In this document: positions 17,965 through 25,370 of the stretch, in pieces
Layout: each line of letters starts with the position of its first letter
How positions within the stretch are numbered: position 1 is the stretch's first letter
Assembly (NCBI RefSeq): GCF_028532485.1
Contig: NZ_CP116942.1
Span: forward strand, 620,001 to 684,000
Source: Iamia majanohamensis
Lineage (GTDB): Bacteria > Actinomycetota > Acidimicrobiia > Acidimicrobiales > Iamiaceae
DNA: 64,000 bases
Reading direction: 5' to 3'
Position numbers and translations under genes: made by a program
Notes under the pieces: model-generated
Database searches by the model: none
Told to the model about the DNA's origin: nothing
The model's input: the letters and a program-made list of their open reading frames with translations, nothing else

Positions 17965-18032
17965 GATGGGCGACGGGGCCCGATGCCCCGCGCTGTTGAT
18001 GCGCGCGCCACGGGCCCGAAACGGAGCCGCCG

Positions 18033-18038
18033 TACCGT
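18033..18038 (+). promoter_or_regulatory. Leaderless -10 box (TACCGT)
   Basis: TACCGT, 6 nt before the ATG of the adenosine deaminase-family gene. If used, transcription starts at or next to the ATG and the upstream inverted repeat would not be in the transcript. Confidence 0.5.
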
Positions 18039-18044
18039 CCCCCC

Positions 18045-19040
18045 ATGCGTGACCTGCGGCGGCTCCCGAAGGCCCACCTCCACCTGCACCTGGAGGGGGC
18101 CATGCGGCCCTCGACCCTCGCCGACCTGGCCGCCGCCGCCGGGGTCCCCGTGCCCCCCGTGCGGGGCTACGGGTCCTTCACCGCCTTCGCCGACATGTAC
18201 GTGGCCGCCTGCGACGTCATCCGGTCCGAGGCCGACCTCCGCCGCCTGGTCGACGAGGTGGTGGCCGACGCGGCCGACGACGGCGCGGCGTGGGTGGAGC
18301 CCGCGCTCTACGTGCCCCGCCACCGCTGCCGACTGGGCTCCGACGACCACATCCTGGAGGTCGTGCTCGACGAGCTGGCCCAGGCCGGGGCCCGCCACGG
18401 CGTCGGCACCGGCCTCGTCGTGGCCGCCGACCGGACCGTCGACCCCGACGAGGCGGTGGAGCAGGCCCACCTGGCCGCCCGCCACGCCCGCTCCGGCGTG
18501 GTCGGCCTCGGGTTGGCCAACGACGAGGTCGGGTTCCCGCCCGACGGCTTCGTGGAGGCCTACGCGGTGGCCCGCGAGGCCGGCCTGCTGAGCGTGCCCC
18601 ACGCCGGCGAGCTCGAGGGACCGGCCAGCGTGTGGGGCGCGCTCACCGCCCTGGGGGCCGACCGGGTGCAGCACGGCGTGCGGGCGGTGGAGGACCCGGC
18701 GCTGGTGGAGCTGCTGGCCGACCGGGGTACCTGCCTCGACGTGTGCCCCACCTCCAACCTGCTGCTGGCGGTGGTGCCGTCGCTCGCAGAGCACCCGCTC
18801 CCTGCCCTTCTCGCGGCCGGCGTCCGCTGCTCGCTCAACGCCGACGACCCGCTCCTGTTCGGGCCCGGCCTGCTGGCCGAGTACGAGGTGGTGCGGGCCG
18901 AGATGGACCTGGACGACGAGGCCCTGGCGGCCGTGGCCCGCACCTCGATCGACGCCAGCGGCGCCCCGGACGCCCTGAAGGGCAAGGCCGCGGCGGGCAT
19001 CGACGCCTGGCTCGCGTCCCCGGCGGCGGCCGCCTCCTGA
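18045..19040 (+). CDS. Adenosine deaminase-family protein (paralog 2, canonical HAGE)
   Basis: 331-residue zinc deaminase. AHLHLHLEGAM supplies the first two zinc ligands, VPHAGELEG the third ligand and catalytic Glu, RVQHGVRA the catalytic His and LNADDPLLF the Asp pair. All catalytic positions are canonical, unlike the other two paralogs here, so it is the best candidate for true adenosine or adenine-type deamination. It is monocistronic and faces the nucleoside hydrolase gene (15-bp gap). Product inosine or hypoxanthine would feed the molybdenum hydroxylases (inference). Confidence 0.9.
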   Translation: MRDLRRLPKAHLHLHLEGAMRPSTLADLAAAAGVPVPPVRGYGSFTAFADMYVAACDVIRSEADLRRLVDEVVADAADDGAAWVEPALYVPRHRCRLGSDDHILEVVLDELAQAGARHGVGTGLVVAADRTVDPDEAVEQAHLAARHARSGVVGLGLANDEVGFPPDGFVEAYAVAREAGLLSVPHAGELEGPASVWGALTALGADRVQHGVRAVEDPALVELLADRGTCLDVCPTSNLLLAVVPSLAEHPLPALLAAGVRCSLNADDPLLFGPGLLAEYEVVRAEMDLDDEALAAVARTSIDASGAPDALKGKAAAGIDAWLASPAAAAS

Positions 19041-19055
19041 GCGCGCCCGGCGTGC

Positions 19056-20027
19056 TCAGAAGAGGTCGCGGACGGCCTGGCGGAAGGGGGCGGGGTCGAC
19101 CCCGAGGGCGACCCGCCAGGGGACGAAGGTGCCGAGGGTCGACTCGGGGACGGGGCGGCGGTCGGCGACGGTCATGCCCCACGCCGCCCCGCCGCCGGTG
19201 TCGACGGCGAGGGGCCAGGTCTCGGTGGCGGTGATCACCGGCTCGCCGGCCGCCGCCATCACCGCGAGGAGGTCGTGGCAGGGGAGGTGGCCGGGGGGCG
19301 TCTGGCGCACCGAGTCGTAGAACGCGAGGTACCCCTCCAGGGGTCCGGCGAGGAAGCGGCCCGCAGCCGTGGTCGACGCCTGCGCCGCGGCCAGCTCGAC
19401 GTCCTCCTCCAGGAGGGCGCCCATGGTGACGTCGAGGCCGACCAGCAGCGGCGGCTGCGCCGTCGACCAGTGGGTGGACACCACCGTCGCCGCGGCCTGG
19501 GGGTCGTGGGCCACGTTGGCCTCGGCCGCGGGGAGGGCGTTGCCGCCGGCCAGGACCGAGCCGCCCATCACCGTCACCGAGCGGAAGCCGGAGGCCAGGG
19601 CCGGGTCGGCGGCCAGGGCGCCGGCGAGGGAGGTGAGAGGTCCCGTCGTCACCAGGTCGAGGGCGGCGGGGTGGTCGGCCACCAGGCGCCCCAGCACGGT
19701 GGCCACCGCCTCGTCGCTCGCGGCCACGGGGCCCGTGGGCCAGCCCCCGGCGTGCCCGCCGAGGCCGTCGTCGCCGTGGACGTGGGCGGCCCGGTCCTCG
19801 AGCGGGGCCGGCCCCGAGGGCCCCTCCGCCCCCCGCACCACGGGCACGTCCGAGTGGCCGGTGGCGTGGAGGATGCGGCGCAGGTTGTCGGCCGCGTCGT
19901 CGCGCGCAGTGTTGCCCCAGGTGGCGATGAGGGCCACCACCTCGACGTCGGCCCGGCCCAGCGCCCACCACAGGGCCACGCAGTCGTCGACGCCGCCGTC
20001 GGTGTCGAGGACCAGCCGGCGGGTCAC
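19056..20027 (-). CDS. Nucleoside hydrolase (inosine-uridine preferring type)
   Basis: Hydrolyses N-ribosidic bonds of nucleosides to base and ribose. The calcium-binding N-terminus reads VLDTDGGVDDCVAL, where the family usually has DTDPGxDD; the Asp residues are kept but Pro is replaced by Gly. The central VTTGPLTSLAGAL and VMGGSVLAGGNALPAAEANV (with the ligand-binding Asn) and the late LPCHDLLAVM (Asp ligand) support the fold. The GTG at 20027 (323 residues) was chosen just before the calcium motif; a longer in-frame start would overlap the upstream gene. It follows the third ADA-family gene by 31 bp and is probably in the TauD-Rieske-ADA operon. Confidence 0.88.
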   Translation of the reverse strand: MTRRLVLDTDGGVDDCVALWWALGRADVEVVALIATWGNTARDDAADNLRRILHATGHSDVPVVRGAEGPSGPAPLEDRAAHVHGDDGLGGHAGGWPTGPVAASDEAVATVLGRLVADHPAALDLVTTGPLTSLAGALAADPALASGFRSVTVMGGSVLAGGNALPAAEANVAHDPQAAATVVSTHWSTAQPPLLVGLDVTMGALLEEDVELAAAQASTTAAGRFLAGPLEGYLAFYDSVRQTPPGHLPCHDLLAVMAAAGEPVITATETWPLAVDTGGGAAWGMTVADRRPVPESTLGTFVPWRVALGVDPAPFRQAVRDLF

Positions 20028-20058
20028 CGGTCGTCGCCCTCGGCCCGGCCGTCGGGCC

Positions 20059-21087
20059 TCACGCCGGCTCCAGGTCGGCCTCGAGGGCGTCGAGCTCGGC
20101 CACGACCTCGGCCCGGAGCGCATCGCGGTCGGCGTCGGGGAGCCAGCACCCGTCGACCCCGTTGAGCACCAGCTCCCGCACCAGGGCGACGCTGTGGCCG
20201 TTCTGGCCGCAGAGGTCGACGTACTCCTTGCCGATGTCGGTGTGGAACATGGTGGGGTCGTCGGAGTTGAGCATCACCTTGAGGCCGGCCTCGATCATGG
20301 CGTTGATCGGGTGGGTGGTGAGGTCGGGCCACCCGTAGACCCGTGCCGTCGAGGTGGGGCAGACGGTGAAGACGATCTCCGCGTCGCGGCAGCGGGCGAC
20401 CACGTCGGGGTCGTCGAGGATGTGGTAGCCGTGGTCGATCCGCTCGCAGCCCAGCTGGTCGAGGCAGGTGGTGATGTTCACCGGCGGACCGTCCTCGCAG
20501 GCGTGGCTGGTGCGCCGCAGCCCGGCCGCGCCGGCCCGCTGGAACACGGCGGCGAACTTCTCGGGCGGGTCGGGGGCCTCCGCTGCGTCCATGCCGAGGC
20601 CCACCACCTCGGGTCGGTCGAGCTCGATGAGCTCCTCGAGCCACGCCATGGTGTCCTCCGCGCTGTCCTGGCGGTAGACGTCGGCGATGAGCAGGCAGGT
20701 GACGCCGAGGTCGGCCTCGGCCCGGCGGATGCCGTCGACCAGCCCGTCGACGACGGTCGCCAGCGGGACCCCGCGGGTGGTGTGCAGGGTGGGGTTGAAG
20801 AACATCTCGCGGTGGCGCAGGTTGCCGGCCCGGACGCCGTCCTCCAGCGTCTCGTAGGCCATGCGGGCGAAGTCGGCCCGGTCGATGACCGTGGAGTTCA
20901 CGAACCGGAAGGTCTCCAGGAACTCGTAGATCGAGTCGTAGTCGTAGAGGGTGCCGATGTCGTCGGTGGGCAGCTCGATGCCGTGGGTCGCGGCCAGCTC
21001 GGCCACGGTCTCGGGCCGCAACGTGCCCTCCACGTGGCAGTGCAGCTCGACCTTCGGCACGCGGCGCAGGTACTCGGTCATGTCCAT
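20059..21087 (-). CDS. Adenosine deaminase-family protein (paralog 3, HACE variant)
   Basis: 342-residue zinc deaminase. KVELHCHVEGT carries the first ligands; the catalytic segment is SHACEDGPP instead of the usual HAGE; RIDHGYHI and LNSDDPTMF complete the site. It is more like paralog 1 (shared VELHCHVEGT and RIDHG contexts) than paralog 2. It follows the second Rieske gene by 28 bp, with GGAGGCGCC before the ATG, and precedes the nucleoside hydrolase. Within this operon it may deaminate the product of the Rieske or TauD oxygenase. Substrate unknown. Confidence 0.88.
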   Translation of the reverse strand: MDMTEYLRRVPKVELHCHVEGTLRPETVAELAATHGIELPTDDIGTLYDYDSIYEFLETFRFVNSTVIDRADFARMAYETLEDGVRAGNLRHREMFFNPTLHTTRGVPLATVVDGLVDGIRRAEADLGVTCLLIADVYRQDSAEDTMAWLEELIELDRPEVVGLGMDAAEAPDPPEKFAAVFQRAGAAGLRRTSHACEDGPPVNITTCLDQLGCERIDHGYHILDDPDVVARCRDAEIVFTVCPTSTARVYGWPDLTTHPINAMIEAGLKVMLNSDDPTMFHTDIGKEYVDLCGQNGHSVALVRELVLNGVDGCWLPDADRDALRAEVVAELDALEADLEPA

Positions 21088-21115
21088 GGGGGGCGCCTCC
21101 GGGCGTCGGGTGGGA

Positions 21116-22195
21116 TCAGTGCCGGGCCACGGCCCGGGGGTCCGGGGCCGCGGCCTCCGGCACCCGGTCGGCGGCGAGCGCGGCGGCCACCGCCGCCGGG
21201 CCGCCGGCGTCGAGGGCGGCGAGCAGCTCGCGCAGCCAGCGTCGGTACTCCAGGCTCACCCGGTCGGTGCGGACCGACATCTCGGCCCCGGGGTCGAGGA
21301 GCATCTCCGGCGGGTCCTGGTTGGTGACCAGGGGCTCGTCCTCGGCCAGGATCACGTCCTGGAAGGCGAGGTGCGGGGCGTCGTCGCCGTCGTGGTCGTC
21401 GTTGCGGGCCACCACCCAGAACGAGCGGCAGCTGGCCTCGTCGATCGGCGAGGCCGTCATCCAGAGGTGGCGACGGACCCCGCCGCCGAGGTCGAAGCCG
21501 ATGTCGACGGTGCAGGGCATGGGCATCCGGTAGGCCGAGTGGCCGTAGAGGGCGACGGCCTCGGACTCCATCTCCGGCGGGTCGTACTCGAAGCGCATCT
21601 CGCCGCCCTCCCGGCGCACCACGGGGACGGGCGGCACCGGGCGGTCGCGACGCCCGAGGGTGCCGTCGTGGACCCAGGCGAAGTGGGCCAGGTCGGTGAA
21701 GTTCTCGACCCGCCGGGGTGCGGCCACCGGCCAGGTGTAGGGCGCGCCGGCGACGACCCTCATGGTGGTGTCGTCCAACGCCGGGCAGGCCGGGGGGACG
21801 GTGTCGGCGGCGCCGTCGATGCGGACGTAGACGAGGTCGTGGGTGACCACCGCGTCGTAGGACCGCAGGCACGCCTTGGGCGGGATGGGCCCGTCGGGCA
21901 GCGACGGGATCTCCACGCACGTGCCGTCGGGCGCGTAGCGCCAGCCGTGGTACCCGCAGCGGAAGGCACCGTCGTCGACCCACCCGACGCTGAGCCGGGC
22001 CGAGCGGTGCAGGCACCGGTCGTCGACCGCGGCGACGGTGCCGCCGAGGTCGGCCACCGCGAGGGGGCGGCCGAGCAGCGTGACGGCCAGCGGCCGGGGG
22101 GCCACGGCGCGCAGCTCGTCGAGGGTGCAGACGGGGTGCCAGAAGAGCTCGAGCAGGCGGGTGAGCTCCGACTGCGCGGCGTCGGGCGCGGTCAC
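21116..22195 (-). CDS. Rieske non-heme iron oxygenase (2)
   Basis: 359-residue oxygenase. The Rieske motifs are CLHRSARL (about residue 54) and CGYHGWRY (about residue 75); the first has Leu where CPHR is common. The mononuclear iron motif is NFTDLAHFAWVH (about residue 164). Its C-terminal region differs strongly from the first Rieske protein of the island, so the two probably have different substrates. The GTG start overlaps the TauD-like stop by 4 bp (GTGA), implying joint production. No dedicated reductase lies nearby. Confidence 0.9.
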   Translation of the reverse strand: MTAPDAAQSELTRLLELFWHPVCTLDELRAVAPRPLAVTLLGRPLAVADLGGTVAAVDDRCLHRSARLSVGWVDDGAFRCGYHGWRYAPDGTCVEIPSLPDGPIPPKACLRSYDAVVTHDLVYVRIDGAADTVPPACPALDDTTMRVVAGAPYTWPVAAPRRVENFTDLAHFAWVHDGTLGRRDRPVPPVPVVRREGGEMRFEYDPPEMESEAVALYGHSAYRMPMPCTVDIGFDLGGGVRRHLWMTASPIDEASCRSFWVVARNDDHDGDDAPHLAFQDVILAEDEPLVTNQDPPEMLLDPGAEMSVRTDRVSLEYRRWLRELLAALDAGGPAAVAAALAADRVPEAAAPDPRAVARH

Positions 22196-22956
22196 GCCGA
22201 CCGGGCCGCGTAGCGGCTGTCGGAGTGCAGCGCACCCTCCGGCAGGCCGCCGCTCCGCGGTGACCAGGCCCAGATGCGCCACAGCACGCGCTCACCCGCG
22301 AAGGGGCCCCGGCCGTGGAGCATCCGGTAGTTGTCGACGCACAGCACCTCGCCGGGGTGCAGCGTGAAGCGGGGGGCCACCGACCCGAGGGCCCCGAGCA
22401 GGTCGGACCAGCGGGCGATCAGGGTGGCGTCGCGGTCGGGGTCCTGCGCGTCCGGCGCAGGGGCCATGTAGGGCGAGCGGCGGATGGCGCAGCGCCCCGA
22501 CGGCAGCCGCAGCACGATGGGGCTGCAGGTGGCGTGCATGTCGGGCTCGGTGAGGTCGACGGGCACCTCGTGGAGGAAGTGCCACAGCTCGGGGTCGATG
22601 TGGGCGAGCTGCTGGAGCACGCCCTCGCCGTCGACGAGCATCGACTGCCCGCCCTCCGCGCTCTGGCGGGCGCACAGGAGGAACAGGGCGTCGGGGTGGC
22701 GGTCGCCGTAGGCGAAGCCGTCGACGTGGACGCCCATCTCCTCGGTCGCCCCGACCAGGCCGCGGTCGCCCTCGCCGCCCTCGCGCACGGCGCTGGCGTC
22801 GGGCAGGGCCAGCAGCTCGCCGAGGACGTCGCCGGCCACGGCCTGGGCCGCGGCGGCGTCGGTGCCCCGGCCGGTGAGCAGGGCGCACCCGTTGCGGGCC
22901 ATGAGCACCGCCGCTTCCTCGGGGTCCGCCGTCCGGATCGGGAGGGTTCCGGTCAT
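22192..22956 (-). CDS. TauD/TfdA-family Fe(II)/2-oxoglutarate dioxygenase
   Basis: 254-residue double-stranded beta-helix oxygenase. The iron ligands are the HxD pair in MGVHVDGFAYG (about residue 80) and a distal His in NYRMLHGRGPF, with an Arg in RVLWRIWAW for 2-oxoglutarate. Such enzymes hydroxylate unactivated carbons, often leading to loss of a methyl or other substituent. First gene of the operon TauD - Rieske - ADA - nucleoside hydrolase; ATG start with CACAGT 6 nt upstream and a direct-repeat operator 56 bp upstream. Confidence 0.87.
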   Translation of the reverse strand: MTGTLPIRTADPEEAAVLMARNGCALLTGRGTDAAAAQAVAGDVLGELLALPDASAVREGGEGDRGLVGATEEMGVHVDGFAYGDRHPDALFLLCARQSAEGGQSMLVDGEGVLQQLAHIDPELWHFLHEVPVDLTEPDMHATCSPIVLRLPSGRCAIRRSPYMAPAPDAQDPDRDATLIARWSDLLGALGSVAPRFTLHPGEVLCVDNYRMLHGRGPFAGERVLWRIWAWSPRSGGLPEGALHSDSRYAARSA

Positions 22957-23003
22957 GGCCCGACTGTGCGCCTCCTCGGCGCCGTGGGGAAGGCCCTCGT
23001 CGA

Positions 23004-23023
23004 CCTCTTCACACAGCGTTGAC
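23004..23023 (-). promoter_or_regulatory. Direct-repeat operator (GTCAAC-N5-GTGAAG)
   Basis: On the minus strand GTCAACGCTGTGTGAAGAGG. The second half begins 56 bp before the TauD ATG, the same offset as at the first Rieske gene. CACAGT (22963-22968) is the likely -10. Confidence 0.6.
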
Positions 23024-23087
23024 GACATCGTGACGCGCCCGTCTCGCACGGAGGCGGATGCCGGGGCCCGGCCCCGGCCGCGCCCCC

Positions 23088-24086
23088 TCAGTCGTCCCAC
23101 GCCGCGACGGCGTCGATCATGGCGTCGACGTCGGGGCCCAGGGGGTAGAGCACCGGGCAGGTGCACCCCGCGGCCACGTACTCGGCCACCTTGGCCCGGC
23201 ACTCCTCCGGCGTGCCCGAGGCGGTGATCATCTGCACCACCTCGTCGGGCACCAGCCGCGACGCCTCCACCACCTGCTCGTGGGTGGCGGGCCAGGTGAG
23301 CACCTCGCCGATGCGGTCGAGCAGGGACTGCGGCACGCCGGAGGCGGCCATGATGTGGGGCTGCTGGCCCAGGTACTGGGTGACGAGCAGCCGGGCCGCG
23401 TCGAGGGCGGCCTCGCGGTCGTCGTCCATGGAGCACACCACCAGCTGGGGCCGGTCGACGTCGTCGACGCTGCGCCCGGCCTTGGCCGCGCCGGCCTCCA
23501 GGCGCTCCATCGCCCCCTCGTTGTAGGCCGGCGAGACGAGGTAGTTGAGCAGCACGCCGTCGCCGATCTCCCCGGCCAGCTCCAGCATCTGGGGCCCGGT
23601 GGCACCGATGACGATGGGCAGGTCCTTGGGCCGGCGCTCGTCGTGGACGTAGTCGAGCTCGACCCCGTCGAGGTGGACGAACTCGCCGTCGAAGGTGACC
23701 GTCTCCATGTTCAGCAGGGCCCGGCACGCGGTGACGACCTCGCGCATGGCCAGCAGGGGCCGGCGCCGGTCGACGCCCACCTTGGTGGCGAGCGGCTCCC
23801 ACCAGGCGCCCAGGCCGAGGATGGCCCGCCCCGGCGCCAGGTCGTCGAGGGTGGAGAAGGTGGAGGCCAGCAGGGCCGGGTTGCGGGTCCACAAGGCGGA
23901 GACGCCGGAGCCGAGGCCGATGCGCTCGGTCACCGCGCCGAAGGCGGCCAGCGGCACCGTCGCCTCGCGCACGAGCCGGCTCTCGGCCTGCCACACGGCC
24001 TCGAAGCCCGCCTCCTCGGCGTGCTGGGCGTAGCGCATCCCGTCGCGGATCGGGTGGGCGTCCTGCAGGTACAGCGCGACCCTCAT
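23088..24086 (-). CDS. LLM-class flavin/F420-dependent oxidoreductase
   Basis: 332-residue TIM-barrel oxidoreductase of the luciferase-like group. It starts [20 protein letters not shown], with [14 protein letters not shown] and [14 protein letters not shown] typical of the F420-dependent methylene-tetrahydromethanopterin reductase branch; [20 protein letters not shown] follows near residue 180. GAGG precedes the ATG. It lies 40 bp downstream of the SsnA-like gene on the same strand and could reduce or oxidise a ring intermediate. F420 rather than FMN use is inferred from the branch, not proven. Confidence 0.85.
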   Translation of the reverse strand: MRVALYLQDAHPIRDGMRYAQHAEEAGFEAVWQAESRLVREATVPLAAFGAVTERIGLGSGVSALWTRNPALLASTFSTLDDLAPGRAILGLGAWWEPLATKVGVDRRRPLLAMREVVTACRALLNMETVTFDGEFVHLDGVELDYVHDERRPKDLPIVIGATGPQMLELAGEIGDGVLLNYLVSPAYNEGAMERLEAGAAKAGRSVDDVDRPQLVVCSMDDDREAALDAARLLVTQYLGQQPHIMAASGVPQSLLDRIGEVLTWPATHEQVVEASRLVPDEVVQMITASGTPEECRAKVAEYVAAGCTCPVLYPLGPDVDAMIDAVAAWDD

Positions 24087-24126
24087 CGGGGCCCTCCTCG
24101 GTGGTGGGGTGCTCGTCGGTGGGCGG

Positions 24127-25227
24127 TCACGGCATCTCGGCCAGGCGGGCGTGGAGGCGGGTGGCGGCCTCCCGGGCGTGGGCCCGGACCTCCTCGGCAT
24201 CGACCCGGGTCGGGCCGTCGCCGTCGAGGACGACCTCGCCGTCGACCACCACCTCGAGGGGGCGGACGCCGGGCGTGTAGGCCAGGTGCCACGGGTCCAT
24301 CGGGACCTGCGACCAGGTGACGCGGTCGTGGGCCGCCTCGGGCACGAGGTCGTGGCCCGCCCCCAGCCAGCCCCACACCCGGTCGGGCCCGGCGGTCACG
24401 TCGTCGGCCCGCAGGGCGGCGAAGGCGACCCGGGCCTCCTCCAGCATGTCGGCGCCGATGCCGTCGGTGCCGAGGGCCACCCGCTGGCCGGCCTCGGCCC
24501 ACCGGCTGGGCCGGGCGTAGCCCACCGCGTTGTTCTGGTTGGACCGGGCGTTGTGCAGGATGGTCCCGGCCAGCGGCCGGTCGAGGTGGACGGCGTGGGC
24601 GAGCAGCCAGCGCTCGTCGGTGCGCCCCTCCCAGCGGGCCCCGGCCCCGGCGTCGTCGGGGCCCTCGGCCACGTGGACGTGCACGCCGACGTCGAGGTCG
24701 GCGGCCAGCCCGCAGACCGCCTCGAGGGTGGCGTCGGACAGCGTGAACGCGGCGTGGGCGCCGACCAGGCCCCGGCCCCCGGCGCGGAGGAACCGCGCGT
24801 TCTCGGCCAGGCCCGCCGCCGCCCCCTCCGGCCCGTTGCGGTCGGTGACCTCGTAGCAGCACACCACCCGCACCCCGACCTCGGCGCAGGCCTCGGCGAC
24901 CACGTCGAGGCTGCCCTCGATGGCCGACGGCGAGCTGTGGTGGTCGACGATCGCGGTGGTCCCCGCCTCCAGGGCCTCCAGCGCCCCGAGGCGGGCCGAG
25001 GCCCGGACGCCGTCGAGGTCGAGGGCCCGGTCGAGGCGCCACCACACCTGCTCCAGGATCCCGAGGAAGGTCGTCGGGGTCCGGGGCGGGGGCGGCATGC
25101 CCCGGGCCAGGGCCGAGTAGAGGTGGTGGTGGGCGCACACCAGCCCCCCGGTGACGGCCCCGTCCGACGTCACCCCGCGCCGGCCGCCCGCGAGGCCGGC
25201 CTCCTCCGTCCCGGGTCCCGAGGTCAT
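24127..25227 (-). CDS. SsnA-like aminohydrolase lacking the usual N-terminal strands
   Basis: 366-residue amidohydrolase. The TIM-barrel motifs match SsnA-type proteins: [53 protein letters not shown] and [13 protein letters not shown]. SsnA is linked to molybdenum hydroxylase clusters and to purine degradation in enterobacteria. Oddly, the first metal motif occurs at about residue 30, while relatives have about 55-70 residues of beta-sandwich before it; upstream DNA in all frames shows no remnant, so this looks like natural loss, not a frameshift. The C-terminal strand ([16 protein letters not shown]) is kept. Downstream of the fused hydroxylase, 143 bp away. Confidence 0.82.
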   Translation of the reverse strand: MTSGPGTEEAGLAGGRRGVTSDGAVTGGLVCAHHHLYSALARGMPPPPRTPTTFLGILEQVWWRLDRALDLDGVRASARLGALEALEAGTTAIVDHHSSPSAIEGSLDVVAEACAEVGVRVVCCYEVTDRNGPEGAAAGLAENARFLRAGGRGLVGAHAAFTLSDATLEAVCGLAADLDVGVHVHVAEGPDDAGAGARWEGRTDERWLLAHAVHLDRPLAGTILHNARSNQNNAVGYARPSRWAEAGQRVALGTDGIGADMLEEARVAFAALRADDVTAGPDRVWGWLGAGHDLVPEAAHDRVTWSQVPMDPWHLAYTPGVRPLEVVVDGEVVLDGDGPTRVDAEEVRAHAREAATRLHARLAEMP

Positions 25228-25280
25228 CGGGGCCGTCCCCCGGCGCCCGCCCCTCCCCGCGCGCCCACCGATCCCGCACC

Positions 25281-25323
25281 GGCACGCGTTCGGCACCGGG
25301 ACCCGCCGTGTTCGCGTGCCACT
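25281..25323. repeat. Hairpin repeat, copy 1 (GGCACGCG...CGCGTGCC)
   Basis: An 8-bp stem encloses a 24-nt loop, followed by ACT. It lies between the end of the fused hydroxylase gene and the SsnA-like start. A close copy with stem, loop core (ACCGGGA.CCG.CGTG) and trailing ACT occurs at 61901-61943. It probably works as a terminator or processing site. Confidence 0.5.
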
Positions 25324-25370
25324 CCGGGGGATCCGGGGGGCGGGGGCCCGGGGAGGGTGGGCACGGCCGA

